Positions 42,156 through 50,493 of a DNA stretch of 64,000 nucleotides are shown piece after piece. Location of the stretch: contig JAGXRM010000007.1 of NCBI GenBank assembly GCA_018335855.1, positions 1 through 64,000 of the forward strand, written 5' to 3'. Source of the stretch: Clostridiales bacterium (lineage in GTDB: Bacteria; Bacillota; Dethiobacteria; Dethiobacterales; Dethiobacteraceae). A model generated the notes under the pieces. The model was not told the DNA's origin. It made no database searches and saw only the letters and a list, made by a program, of their open reading frames with translations. A program made the position numbers and the translations under genes. Position 1 is the first letter of the stretch, and the number at the start of each line of letters is the position of its first letter.

Positions 42156-42491
42156 ATGACCATCTATCTGCCCACACCACTTAGAAAACATGTCGGTGGT
42201 GCCAGGGAAATTACCGTTGCAGGGAAAACCATTCGTGATGTTTTTGTTGGCTTACGGGAGAACTATCCGGCACTGGCTGAGCAACTATGGGACGAAGAGT
42301 CTAATAATCTGAAAAAGTACCTGAATGTTTTCCTAAACGATGAAAATATCCGCAGCCTGCAGGGCCCGGACACCCCTGTACAGGAAAGTGATGCAATCTC
42401 AGTTATCCCGGCCATCGCCGGTGGCCAACCGGGGTCAGGTTTAACATTTAACGTAATCCTCTCACATCGTGAAACTAAGATGGCTGATTAA
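42156..42491 (+). CDS. MoaD/ThiS-like sulfur carrier with a 21-residue tail after Gly-Gly
   Basis: The 111-residue protein has a beta-grasp fold (MTIYLPTPLRKHVGG..., ITVAGKTIRDVFVGLRENYP, YLNVFLNDENIRSL) and the conserved end SVIPAIAGG at 82-90 (Gly codons 42420-42425). Carriers of this family normally stop at that Gly-Gly, which is adenylated and turned into a thiocarboxylate. Here 21 residues follow, encoded by bases 42426-42488. That stretch contains a copy of the GGGGTCAGG repeat and half of the terminator stem, so the tail looks secondarily acquired. Without removal the protein could not be activated. AGGAGGAG precedes the ATG. Close to the CysO/HcyS/QbsE type by context. Confidence 0.9.
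   Translation: MTIYLPTPLRKHVGGAREITVAGKTIRDVFVGLRENYPALAEQLWDEESNNLKKYLNVFLNDENIRSLQGPDTPVQESDAISVIPAIAGGQPGSGLTFNVILSHRETKMAD
42431..42446 (+). repeat. GGGGTCAGG repeat fragment inside the carrier gene
   Basis: GGGGTCAGGTTTAACA is identical to the first 16 bases of the palindrome at 39563. It begins five bases after the Gly-Gly codons and is translated as part of GSGLT. Confidence 0.85.
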
Positions 42492-42510
42492 TAAATCGGC
42501 CATCTTTTTT
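42477..42510 (+). terminator. Terminator of the sulfur operon
   Basis: AAGATGGCTGATT (42477-42489) pairs with AATCGGCCATCTT (42494-42506, one G-T pair) and a T-run follows. The stop codon of the carrier gene lies in it. Confidence 0.85.
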
Positions 42511-42601
42511 CATAGGTGCCCCTAGTGAACAAGAAAAGCGCGTCAGTTATCAAGAAGCGAAGCGTTTTCTTGAGTTTCACACAAACCCTACGGCTGTTTA
42601 G

Positions 42602-42630
42602 TTGACACAAAGTTTTGCTCTGCCTATAAT
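42602..42630 (+). promoter_or_regulatory. Promoter of the second tusA gene
   Basis: TTGACA (42602-42607), 17 bases, TATAAT (42625-42630): a perfect sigma-A match about 45 bases before the start codon. Confidence 0.92.
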
Positions 42631-42676
42631 ATCGTTAGCTAAATATTTTGGTAACATTGCCAGTCGGAGGTTCATT

Positions 42677-42940
42677 ATGAATGTTAGGAAAACATTAGAT
42701 ATCACAGGAGAAGTATGCCCGATTACTTTTATTAAGGTAAAACTGGTTCTCGAAGACATGGAACCGGGAGAACTGCTGGAAGTTCATCTGGACTGTGGCG
42801 TCCCGGCGAAGAATGTCCCGAAAAGTGTTGTGATTGACGGTCATAAGATTATATCTCTTACGGAACAGGGAGACGGAACAATCTGTTTGCTAATTGAGAA
42901 AGACGGTAGCGCTTTTAAAAGGTCAAATGATCAAGCCTGA
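42677..42940 (+). CDS. tusA: TusA-family sulfur carrier (copy 2)
   Basis: The 87-residue protein has the TusA core ITGEVCPITFIKVKLVLEDM with Cys14 and the same fold as copy 1 at 40668; the two probably arose by duplication. It has its own perfect promoter, so it can be made apart from the operon. Its last ~10 residues (SAFKRSNDQA) go beyond the end of copy 1, and the stop codon TGA (42938-42940) is supplied by a GGGGTCAGG-type repeat fragment read on the reverse strand. CGGAGG precedes the ATG. Confidence 0.92.
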   Translation: MNVRKTLDITGEVCPITFIKVKLVLEDMEPGELLEVHLDCGVPAKNVPKSVVIDGHKIISLTEQGDGTICLLIEKDGSAFKRSNDQA

Positions 42941-42944
42941 CCCC
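42931..42944 (-). repeat. GGGGTCAGG repeat fragment at the end of tusA copy 2
   Basis: TCAAGCCTGACCCC matches the right arm of the palindrome at 39610-39631 with one difference and lies in inverted orientation to the fragment at 42431. It provides the stop codon of tusA. Confidence 0.8.
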
Positions 42945-42962
42945 GACAGATTGCCGCTTAGG

Positions 42963-42991
42963 TTGACAAGCGTTTGTGGATTAGCTAGAAT
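42963..42991 (+). promoter_or_regulatory. Promoter of hisS-aspS
   Basis: TTGACA (42963-42968), 17 bases, TAGAAT (42986-42991). The leader of about 65 bases lacks T-box motifs. Confidence 0.85.
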
Positions 42992-43058
42992 GAAATTGGT
43001 AAATTAAGACTTCCGGTCAACCAGGTCGGGAGTTTTCTTCACTAAAGGAGGCCGTTTC

Positions 43059-44330
43059 ATGTTAATAAAAGCACCGCGGGGTACCCGGGATATACTTCCC
43101 CCGGACGTGGGACAGTGGCAGTTTGTAGAAGGGAAAGCCGCGGAGATGTGCCGTATTTTTGGCTATCAGGAAATCCGCACGCCGGTTTTTGAACATACAG
43201 AACTTTTTTTGCGCGGAGTCGGTGAAGTTACGGATATTGTCTCGAAAGAAATGTATACGTTCCAGGACAGAGGAGAACGTTCCCTGACGCTGCGTCCGGA
43301 AGGGACGGCACCGGTGGCGAGATCGTATCTGGAACATAAACTTTATGGAGAAACGCAGCCTGTAAAGGTATACTACATAGGACCTATGTTTCGTTATGAC
43401 AGGCCCCAGGCAGGCCGTTACCGCCAGTTCCATCAATTTGGTGTGGAAGTTTTCGGGGCCGATGACCCCACTGTCGATGCGGACGTGATGGTGCTTGCAC
43501 TAAAGTTTTTTCGCGGACTCGGCCTGTCCGATGTAACACTACAGGTCAACAGCGTAGGCTGCTCTGCTTGTCGAAGTGCATATCGTACGCTTCTTCAGGA
43601 ACAATTAAGAGAGAAAGTGTCCGGCCTGTGCGTCGATTGTACGGACCGTTATGAAAAAAACCCGCTGCGGATTTTAGACTGTAAAAATGTGCGTTGCCAT
43701 GAGCTGACGGAAAATGTGCCGATGATGACAGATCATCTTTGTCAAGAATGCGCCACCCATTTTACGGCGGTGAAACAAGCCATGGACAAGCTTGGTGAAA
43801 CCTATCTGGTGAACCCCCGCCTGGTAAGAGGACTTGACTATTATACAAAGACGGCTTTTGAAATCACTTCCTCTGTACTGGGGGCACAAAGTTCTCTCGG
43901 CGGCGGCGGCAGATATGATCACCTGCTTTCCACCATCGGCGGACCGGAGATTCCGGGCATAGGCTTTGCCATTGGTTTGGAACGGGCATTGTTGGCCATG
44001 GAAGCAGAAAAGGTGAGTATCCCTGTGGCAAATACCCTTGATGCTTTTGTTGCCACTGCGGGAGATGTGGGTGCGGATGAGGCACTTGCGGTGACGATGA
44101 TGTTGCGTGATGCAGGGATTGCTGCTGATAAGGACTACCTGGGGCGCAGTTTAAAAGCACAGTTGAAGTTTGCAGATAAAAAAGAAGTTCGTTTCCTCAT
44201 CATTCTCGGAGACGAAGAACTGAAACTGGGCATGGCAACAGTACGTGACATGAAAAATGGCACTCAGCAAAGCGTGAGCATGACGGGCTTAACCGCGCAT
44301 TTGACGGCATTAGTCAAGGAGGCAAAATAA
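43059..44330 (+). CDS. hisS: Histidyl-tRNA synthetase
   Basis: The 423-residue class II synthetase charges tRNA-His. Motif 1 region [12 protein letters not shown] (residues 4-15), motif 2 [20 protein letters not shown] (about 111-130), HisA block [15 protein letters not shown] and motif 3 GGGRYDHLL...[10 protein letters not shown] are intact, and the anticodon-binding domain (~330-423) is present, unlike in HisZ at 16714. AAAGGAGG precedes the ATG. Its stop shares a base with the aspS start. Confidence 0.97.
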   Translation: MLIKAPRGTRDILPPDVGQWQFVEGKAAEMCRIFGYQEIRTPVFEHTELFLRGVGEVTDIVSKEMYTFQDRGERSLTLRPEGTAPVARSYLEHKLYGETQPVKVYYIGPMFRYDRPQAGRYRQFHQFGVEVFGADDPTVDADVMVLALKFFRGLGLSDVTLQVNSVGCSACRSAYRTLLQEQLREKVSGLCVDCTDRYEKNPLRILDCKNVRCHELTENVPMMTDHLCQECATHFTAVKQAMDKLGETYLVNPRLVRGLDYYTKTAFEITSSVLGAQSSLGGGGRYDHLLSTIGGPEIPGIGFAIGLERALLAMEAEKVSIPVANTLDAFVATAGDVGADEALAVTMMLRDAGIAADKDYLGRSLKAQLKFADKKEVRFLIILGDEELKLGMATVRDMKNGTQQSVSMTGLTAHLTALVKEAK

Positions 44331-46105
44331 TGTTGTTTCGGAACGTATATTGTGGGGACGTGAGAAAAGAAAATATCGGCGGTACTGTGATGCTCAACGG
44401 CTGGGTACAGCGGCGTCGGGATCATGGAAAGCTGATTTTTATTGACCTGCGTGACCGCAGCGGCCTTGTCCAGATTGTCTTTAACCATGAACAGGATGCA
44501 GAAATGTTTGCCCGGGCTGAGGAAATTCGCGGTGAGTTTGTACTGGCTGTGGAAGGCGCCGTGGTTGCCAGATCTCCGGAGACGGTCAATACCAAGTTGG
44601 CCACAGGTGACGTGGAAATCCAGGTGGAGAAATTAGTGATTCTCAATAAAGCAAAAACACCACCCTTTTATATTGAGGACGGTGTGGATGTGGATGAAAA
44701 TGTACGTTTGAAATATCGTTATCTTGATTTGCGCCGGCCGGAAATGCTGGCTGCTTTGATGTTACGTCACCGGGTCAGCAAGCTGACACGGGATTTTCTT
44801 GACGGTGAAGGCTTCTTGGAAGTGGAGACGCCGATGTTGACACGGAGCACACCGGAAGGGGCCCGGGACTATCTGGTGCCTAGCCGGGTTAATCCCGGCG
44901 AATTTTACGCACTGCCTCAGTCACCGCAGTTATTTAAACAGTTACTGATGGTAGCGGGAGCGGAACGTTATTTCCAAATTGTGCGCTGCTTCCGGGACGA
45001 AGATTTGCGGGCTGACCGCCAACCTGAATTCACCCAAATTGATATTGAGCTATCATTCTGTACCCAGGACATGATTCTGGAGATGATGGAAAAAATGATG
45101 GCGCACATCTTCAGGGAAACACTGGGCGAAACGATTGCCAACCCTTTCCTGCGGTTAACATACCTGGAAGCTATGGAACGTTATGGCAGCGATAAGCCCG
45201 ATACCCGCTTCGGCTTGGAATTACGGGATCTTTCCAGGATTGTAGCCGGTGTGGAATTTAAAGTATTTCAACAGGTACTGGCCGGCGGCGGTGTTGTCAA
45301 GGGTATAAACGCCAGGGGATGCGGGAACTTTAGCAGAAAAGAATTGGATGAACTGACAGCCTTTGTAGCACGCTACGGTGCCAAAGGCTTGGCGTATATT
45401 TTTGTGGAAGAGATCGGCGTCCGGTCTCCCATCGCTAAATTCTTCAATGAAGAAACGCTTGCGCAAATTGTTTCAGAATTGGACGGCGAACCTGGCGATT
45501 TGCTTCTTTTTGTCGCTGACAAAAGAGAAGTGGCTTATGACGCTCTCGGTGCGTTGCGAGTGCATCTGGGAGAGCGGTTGGGATTATTGGATGACACGCA
45601 GAGAAATTTTGTCTGGGTTGTGGATTTTCCGCTGTTTTTCTATGATGATGATGAGCAAAGATATGTAGCCAATCACCATCCCTTTACCTCGCCGCGGGAT
45701 GAGGATCTGGAAAAGCTGGAGACGGAGCCGCAAGCAGTACTAGCCAAGGCATATGACCTGGTTCTAAACGGGGTGGAAATCGGCGGCGGCAGTTTGCGGA
45801 TTTACCAGCGTGATGTCCAGGAAACGATGTTTAAAATGCTGGGATTTACACCGGAGAGTGCCAGGGAACAGTTTGGCTTTCTTCTGGATGCCTTTGAGTA
45901 TGGCACACCTCCCCACGGTGGGATCGCCTTTGGCCTGGACCGCCTGGTGATGCTCATGGCAAACAAACGCTCCATCCGGGACGTTATTGCTTTCCCCAAA
46001 ACGGCCAGCGCCTCTTGTCTAATGACCGGTGCACCGTCTGTTGTGGATAATCGACAATTGCGTGAGTTGTCCATTGGCCTGGCGTTGCCGGAAAAGAAAA
46101 GTTAG
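44330..46105 (+). CDS. aspS: Aspartyl-tRNA synthetase
   Basis: The 591-residue enzyme is of the bacterial type with an N-terminal OB domain (about 15-105; [20 protein letters not shown]), class II core with [25 protein letters not shown], motif 2 [21 protein letters not shown], an inserted GAD domain (about 290-400), and motif 3 [13 protein letters not shown]. Length is normal. Whether it charges Asp only or also Asn tRNA cannot be judged from sequence by eye. AAGGAGGC precedes the ATG. Confidence 0.97.
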   Translation: MLFRNVYCGDVRKENIGGTVMLNGWVQRRRDHGKLIFIDLRDRSGLVQIVFNHEQDAEMFARAEEIRGEFVLAVEGAVVARSPETVNTKLATGDVEIQVEKLVILNKAKTPPFYIEDGVDVDENVRLKYRYLDLRRPEMLAALMLRHRVSKLTRDFLDGEGFLEVETPMLTRSTPEGARDYLVPSRVNPGEFYALPQSPQLFKQLLMVAGAERYFQIVRCFRDEDLRADRQPEFTQIDIELSFCTQDMILEMMEKMMAHIFRETLGETIANPFLRLTYLEAMERYGSDKPDTRFGLELRDLSRIVAGVEFKVFQQVLAGGGVVKGINARGCGNFSRKELDELTAFVARYGAKGLAYIFVEEIGVRSPIAKFFNEETLAQIVSELDGEPGDLLLFVADKREVAYDALGALRVHLGERLGLLDDTQRNFVWVVDFPLFFYDDDEQRYVANHHPFTSPRDEDLEKLETEPQAVLAKAYDLVLNGVEIGGGSLRIYQRDVQETMFKMLGFTPESAREQFGFLLDAFEYGTPPHGGIAFGLDRLVMLMANKRSIRDVIAFPKTASASCLMTGAPSVVDNRQLRELSIGLALPEKKS

Positions 46106-46395
46106 CGTTTAGCTCCGATCACATCCAGTTTAGATACCAAATCGTGGATAATATTTGAACCACGGGAGATAATCATTCCTGTAAGCAGATAATCGATTTG
46201 CGGATAGAGCGGGTATATATTGAATGAGGCTAACAGTCCGCTGCGGGTACTCACGCAAAGAATCATACCAATGAGTACGGCTGCGCCCCGGCTGTGGGGC
46301 CCGCGGATAGACGGGACGATAGATTTAAGTATCTCTGTAGAAAATTCGACAATAATAGCAAGCACAAAAATGGTCGACAGCGCTTCCCAGGTCAT
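46102..46395 (-). CDS. Small membrane protein, holin-like
   Basis: The 97-residue protein has two to three hydrophobic segments (about 5-25, 35-58, 66-80) and the stretch [19 protein letters not shown], a pattern I associate with small holin-like/DUF membrane proteins in Firmicutes. AAGGGGTGATTTA precedes the ATG. It converges with aspS and overlaps its stop by four bases. Function unknown. Confidence 0.65.
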   Translation of the reverse strand: MTWEALSTIFVLAIIVEFSTEILKSIVPSIRGPHSRGAAVLIGMILCVSTRSGLLASFNIYPLYPQIDYLLTGMIISRGSNIIHDLVSKLDVIGAKR

Positions 46396-46466
46396 TAAAT
46401 CACCCCTTATTACGATTTTTTACATTTTTATGGCTTATGCTCACTTAATATGTAGGGAAATTCCAC

Positions 46467-46496
46467 TTGCAGGCGTCGAAAAAATTGTGCTATAAT
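46467..46496 (+). promoter_or_regulatory. Promoter of 6S RNA
   Basis: TTGCAG (46467-46472), 18 bases, TATAAT (46491-46496), giving a start near 46503. Confidence 0.75.
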
Positions 46497-46502
46497 AGGC
46501 TC

Positions 46503-46708
46503 AACAAGACAACAAAACTAAATAGGCCCTACTATGTTTGTGAAGTAACCGGTACAGTTTTGAGCTAACACTTTTGAAATGGGAGCTCGACTCTGTCTGC
46601 AGCGTATAAGCCTTGTTCCAGAGGACATGCTAAGCAGTCAGGAGGCACCCACCTGTGGGGAGAGCAGTTCAAAACTCAACGGTCCACGGCATGGTGGGGT
46701 TTTTTTTG
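46503..46708 (+). ncRNA. ssrS: 6S RNA
   Basis: The 5' strand CCCTACTATG (46527-46536) pairs with CATGGTGGGG (46690-46699) to form a closing stem; AACCGGT/ACGGTcc and AGTTTTGA/TTCAAAACT continue it, enclosing a long central bubble. That bubble has the Firmicute 6S landmarks ACACTTTTGAAATGGGAG, CTTGTTCCAGAGG and GGCACCCACCTG. T8 follows as terminator. The place directly after aspS is the known place of bsrA (6S-1 RNA) in Bacillus. 6S RNA mimics an open promoter and holds sigma-A RNA polymerase in slow growth. The exact 5' end is uncertain by about 20 bases. Confidence 0.85.
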
Positions 46709-46765
46709 TGGGTAAGGAAGTTTTAACAAACCAGGGATGCCATGAAATGCGTATCGTCTTTTTTG

Positions 46766-46794
46766 TTGTAATGAACTGGTGATAAAGGTATAAT
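46766..46794 (+). promoter_or_regulatory. Promoter of the csoR-like gene
   Basis: TTGTAA (46766-46771), 17 bases, TATAAT (46789-46794). Confidence 0.7.
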
Positions 46795-46825
46795 TGAGAA
46801 GAATATCGGCGTAAGGGGTGTGAAT

Positions 46826-47089
46826 ATGCACGAAGAACGTCAAAATATAGTGAACCGCTTAAGTAGAATTGAGGGCCAGGTAAAAGGAATTCGTAAGATG
46901 ATTGATGAGGAGCAGTCCTGTTCAGAGATTTTAATGCAGATTGCCGCTGTCAAAGCTGCGATTAACAAAGTAGGTACCCTTGTATTTCAGACACATTTTA
47001 AACACTGTCTGGAAAAGGCGGCCCATGATGACAGCAGTGACGATTTTATTGAAGAAGTTATGAAGCTATTGAGTAAATATATCACCTGA
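46826..47089 (+). CDS. CsoR/RcnR-family metal-sensing repressor
   Basis: The 87-residue all-helical DNA-binding protein (DUF156) starts MHEERQNIVNRLSRIEGQVK. The ligands Cys32, His57 and Cys61 correspond to the Cys-His-Cys copper site of CsoR (His-x3-Cys spacing kept), which argues for Cu(I) sensing over the persulfide sensor CstR. AAGGGGTG precedes the ATG at 46826; an in-frame GTG two codons earlier is possible. No copper ATPase is near; the next gene is mgtE, 24 bases on, so its targets may lie elsewhere. Confidence 0.9.
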   Translation: MHEERQNIVNRLSRIEGQVKGIRKMIDEEQSCSEILMQIAAVKAAINKVGTLVFQTHFKHCLEKAAHDDSSDDFIEEVMKLLSKYIT

Positions 47090-47113
47090 CATTGGCAATA
47101 GGGGGTGGCAGAA

Positions 47114-48472
47114 ATGTCAATCCAGAAATCGCTCCAGAAAATTCTCATGATGATTAAAGAACGGGATACTAATCTGGCAGAGTTTTTTCAGAATTTGCAC
47201 CCCAGTGACTTTGCCGAAATTGTTGAGGATTTATCCGACGAGCAGAAATCCGAGTTATTTAATTTACTTAGTGATGAAGAAGCGGCCTTGGTTATTCAGG
47301 AAATGGAAGAACTGGACCAGGTTGTTTTGTTTCAACTGCTTACCAAGAAAAGAGCATCAGCAATCTTAAAAGAAATGGCTACGGACGATGCGGCAGACTT
47401 GATCGCCGAATTGCCGGAAGAGGACGCCAGAGAGCTTTTAAAACTGATTGATGAAGATGCGGAAGAAATTCGCGGTTTGTTAAAATATCCGGAAGACAGC
47501 GCCGGCGGCATCATGACCACCGAATATATTTCTTTTCCCGAGAATATGGTTGTGGAAGAGGCGATTCGCCGTCTGCGGGACTTGGCCACTGATGCAGAGA
47601 CCGTGTATTATGTATATGTTGTCGACGAAGAAACTAGACTAATCGGCGTACTTTCACTGCGGGAACTGATTGCGTCCGCGGATGGCACCCGTCTGTCTGA
47701 ATTTATGCGTAAAAATGTGATTCAGGTTCCGGCGGACATGGACCAGGAAGAAGTTGCCCGGGTTGTATCGAAATACGATTTGCTGGCAGTGCCTGTTGTA
47801 GATGACCGGGATCGCTTGTTGGGAATTATCACAGTCGATGATATTCTGGACGTTATTGAAGAAGAAGCAACGGAAGATATCTACCGTCGGGTAGGCGCAT
47901 CGGAACCAGAAGGTGTGGGCTTGGTGGAAGCCACGGTATGGAATTCCATCGGGCGCAGGTTGCCGTGGCTGATTATCACGCTCTTTGGAGGTTTGCTCTC
48001 AGGCAGTGTTATCGGAGCATTTGAGAATACACTGCAGTCCATTGTGGTGCTGGCCTTTTTTATTCCGGTAATTATGGATATGGGCGGTAATGTGGCTTCC
48101 CAGTCATCGACTGTTTTTGTTCGTGGTGTTGCCACCGGTGAAATTGAGGGAAGCGACAGTTGGCGTTATTTTTATAAAGAAATTAGAGTGGGTCTTTCTA
48201 TGGGGTTGATCACAGGTGCAACAGTTGCTGTGGCCGCGGTCGGTGCTGCCAGACTATTTAACCTCAGTTCGTTGCTGGGCCTCGTGGTGGGAATTGCCAT
48301 GTTTACCACGGTTACGTTAGGGGCGGTTATTGGTACGCTGGTTCCATTGCTTTTTAGCCAAGCCGGTATTGACCCCGCATATGCATCTGGCCCACTGGTG
48401 ACGACAATTAAAGATGTGACAGGACTCTTAATCTACTTTTCCATCGCTACTTTATTTATGCCACTTCTCTGA
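47114..48472 (+). CDS. mgtE: Magnesium transporter MgtE
   Basis: The 452-residue Mg2+ channel has an N domain (about 1-130, superhelical, LHPSDFAEIVEDLSDEQKSE), two CBS domains (about 135-255; YPEDSAGGIMTTEYISFPEN, VPVVDDRDRLLGIITVDDIL), a plug helix and five membrane helices with the pore stretch MDMGGNVASQSSTVFVRG. Mg binding to the N/CBS parts closes the channel. Start ATG 47114 with GGGGGTGG; no Mg riboswitch is seen upstream. Confidence 0.95.
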   Translation: MSIQKSLQKILMMIKERDTNLAEFFQNLHPSDFAEIVEDLSDEQKSELFNLLSDEEAALVIQEMEELDQVVLFQLLTKKRASAILKEMATDDAADLIAELPEEDARELLKLIDEDAEEIRGLLKYPEDSAGGIMTTEYISFPENMVVEEAIRRLRDLATDAETVYYVYVVDEETRLIGVLSLRELIASADGTRLSEFMRKNVIQVPADMDQEEVARVVSKYDLLAVPVVDDRDRLLGIITVDDILDVIEEEATEDIYRRVGASEPEGVGLVEATVWNSIGRRLPWLIITLFGGLLSGSVIGAFENTLQSIVVLAFFIPVIMDMGGNVASQSSTVFVRGVATGEIEGSDSWRYFYKEIRVGLSMGLITGATVAVAAVGAARLFNLSSLLGLVVGIAMFTTVTLGAVIGTLVPLLFSQAGIDPAYASGPLVTTIKDVTGLLIYFSIATLFMPLL

Positions 48473-48481
48473 CACAGACGG

Positions 48482-48510
48482 TTGACAGCATAACGATTTT
48501 AGGCCATAAT
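48482..48510 (+). promoter_or_regulatory. Promoter of ccdA-tlpA
   Basis: TTGACA (48482-48487), 17 bases, CATAAT (48505-48510). Confidence 0.8.
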
Positions 48511-48545
48511 TAAATAGATATTAAATATACCCCGAGGAGGTATTT

Positions 48546-49232
48546 ATGGAGCAAGGAAACTTGACTGTGTTCATCGCCTTTTTAGCCGGGGTAGTTTCTT
48601 TTTTTTCGCCGTGTCAATTACCGTTACTTCCAATATATTTGGGCTTTTTAGCTGGTTCTTCAGCTGGTGAAGACGGACGCCCCGTTAAAAATAAGGCAAT
48701 TATAAACAGCCTGAATTTTGTCGTCGGGTTTAGTGCCGTTTTTATTTTATTAGGCGTTCTGGCGAGCTGGTTTTCTGCATTTTTTGCTGAATATCAGGTT
48801 CTATTGCAGCGCGGTGCCGGGATTCTGATTATCATTTTCGGGCTGCACCTGGCAGGTGTTATCTCACCGGCATTATTACGCCAGGATAGGCGTGTCCATT
48901 ACACACCGGGTACAGCAGGGCCGGGAACGGCACTTATGATGGGCGTGGCATTTGCCGCAGGCTGGACGCCCTGTATTGGTCCTGTCTTAGGCGCAATCTT
49001 ACTTTATACAGCTTCAACCGGCGGCGGTGTTTCTTTACTTGTGGCGTTTTCTCTGGGGATGGCATTACCATTTTTATTGGCAGCGCTGCTGGTGGAGCAG
49101 GTCGGTCGGTGGGTTGACCGTTTCTCCGTTTATATGCCTCATATGCAAAAAATATTAGGGTTTGTCCTGGTATTATTCGGTATTGCAGTATTCTTCGGTT
49201 TACTGGCCAGGCTGGCGCTAATCGTGTTATAG
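48546..49232 (+). CDS. ccdA: CcdA-type thiol-disulfide transporter
   Basis: The 228-residue protein with six predicted helices carries reducing power across the membrane. The redox cysteines are in the paired, inverted motifs FSPCQLP (Cys23) and TPCIGP (Cys143), as in CcdA/DsbD. It passes electrons to an outside thioredoxin-like protein, here most likely the product of the next gene, which could keep CxxCH cysteines reduced for heme attachment to the cytochromes of 4076-11055. GAGGAGG precedes the ATG. Confidence 0.93.
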   Translation: MEQGNLTVFIAFLAGVVSFFSPCQLPLLPIYLGFLAGSSAGEDGRPVKNKAIINSLNFVVGFSAVFILLGVLASWFSAFFAEYQVLLQRGAGILIIIFGLHLAGVISPALLRQDRRVHYTPGTAGPGTALMMGVAFAAGWTPCIGPVLGAILLYTASTGGGVSLLVAFSLGMALPFLLAALLVEQVGRWVDRFSVYMPHMQKILGFVLVLFGIAVFFGLLARLALIVL

Positions 49233-49253
49233 TCAATGTAGAGGAGGATTAAC

Positions 49254-49751
49254 ATGAAAAAGTATATACCTGTCCTGGCAGTTGTCATTGTTTTGAGCAT
49301 TGCCATTCCAGTACTAAGCCAACTCAGGGTCAAAGGGCTGGATGAAGGTGCCAAAGCGCCTGATTTTAGTCTGAACACTCTGGACGGTGAAAATGTGAGT
49401 TTAACTGATTTGCGCGGCCAGGTAGTCATGCTCAATTTCTGGTCTGCAGCCTGTCCCCCTTGCCGGGAAGAAATGCCGGAGATGCAGCAGGTTTATGATG
49501 AATTAAAAGATGACGGCTTTACCATTCTGGCCGTTAACGTCAATGATATGCCACAAATTGCTGCGCGCTTTCTCGATGAAAACGGATATACATTTCCTGT
49601 GGTTAAGGATGACGGTAATGTAAGCAGGCTTTACGAACTGCAATTTATCCCCAAAACATTAATCATTGATCGAAACGGGATTATCCGTCATGTACGCGTA
49701 GGTACCATCTCGGAAACAGAGTTGCGCAGCATCGTGGGGAAATGGTTATAA
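49254..49751 (+). CDS. ResA/TlpA-like membrane-anchored thioredoxin
   Basis: The 165-residue protein has an N-terminal anchor (about 4-22) and a TlpA-like thioredoxin domain facing outside, with the active site WSAACPPCREEMP (Cys67, Cys70) and cis-Pro loop FIPKTLIIDRNG. In Bacillus, ResA reduces apocytochrome c before heme is added. GGAGGATTAAC precedes the ATG. It lies 21 bases after ccdA, forming a two-gene redox unit. Confidence 0.92.
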   Translation: MKKYIPVLAVVIVLSIAIPVLSQLRVKGLDEGAKAPDFSLNTLDGENVSLTDLRGQVVMLNFWSAACPPCREEMPEMQQVYDELKDDGFTILAVNVNDMPQIAARFLDENGYTFPVVKDDGNVSRLYELQFIPKTLIIDRNGIIRHVRVGTISETELRSIVGKWL

Positions 49752-49770
49752 GTTTATAGGAGGGAAAACC

Positions 49771-50316
49771 ATGTATTTTGAGCAAAGAGGCAGGGAAAAT
49801 ACAGAGAGGACTTTGAGCCTGGCTGTTCAGCGGGGTAAGGAGCTTGGGCTGCAGTACTATGTGGTTGCTTCTAACACCGGGGAGACAGCAGAAAAACTGG
49901 TAGCATCCGGAGTTGATGTTACATGTGTAACCCATCACACAGGATATCAGAAACCGGGACATCAGGAATTGGCCCCTAATGTGGCAGCAAAGCTCAGTGC
50001 TGCCGGTGTCCGGGTGCTCACGACAACTCATCTGCTCGGGGGAATTGACCGTGGTGTGGATAACAAATTTGGTGGCTCTTCACCCGCAGGAATTGTATCA
50101 GCCACATTGCGTATGTTTGGACAGGGGACGAAAGTATGCGTGGAAATTGCTGTGATGGCTCTGGATGCAGGGTTAATTCCCTACGGCGAAGATATTGTCG
50201 CCATCGGCGGTTCTGGAAAGGGTGCCGATACGTCTCTGATAATTCGACCAGCTCATGCCAAAGATTTTTTTTCCTGTGAGATTAAGGAGATAATTTGTAA
50301 ACCCAGAAACGTATAG
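49771..50316 (+). CDS. Pyruvate-kinase C-terminal-domain-like protein
   Basis: The 181-residue protein resembles the stand-alone PK alpha/beta domain family: an early TERTLSLAVQRGKELGLQYY, VVASNTGETAEKL (32-44), then THHTGYQKPGHQEL, and the glycine-rich GGIDRGVDNKFGG and VAIGGSGKGADTSLII. It lacks the catalytic barrel of pyruvate kinase, so it has no such activity; a small-molecule-binding role is possible but unproven. AGGAGGGAAA precedes the ATG. It probably shares the ccdA transcript. 50317-50493 is an AT-rich gap without a gene. Confidence 0.85.
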   Translation: MYFEQRGRENTERTLSLAVQRGKELGLQYYVVASNTGETAEKLVASGVDVTCVTHHTGYQKPGHQELAPNVAAKLSAAGVRVLTTTHLLGGIDRGVDNKFGGSSPAGIVSATLRMFGQGTKVCVEIAVMALDAGLIPYGEDIVAIGGSGKGADTSLIIRPAHAKDFFSCEIKEIICKPRNV

Positions 50317-50493
50317 TTAAACGTGTATATTTTTTGTGTTTTGGGAGACAGACTAAAACAAATTATCATACAATGAAATATAAAAATATTTTGTCAAATC
50401 AAAAGGAAAAACTAAAAGCACCAAGAATATAATGGAGTAAGAGGTTCACGATTTTAACAAAGACAACTTCATAAAAATCCAAGGAGGCGACGC

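Noticed and set aside
42992-43058. T-box leader for hisS-aspS
   Set aside because: The leader is about 65 bases and lacks the AGGGTGG-type T-box sequence; too short for one.
46826-47089. CstR-type persulfide sensor linked to the sulfur module
   Set aside because: The histidine copper ligand (His57) and Cys-His-Cys arrangement of CsoR are present, and CstR lacks that His; the gene also lies outside the module.
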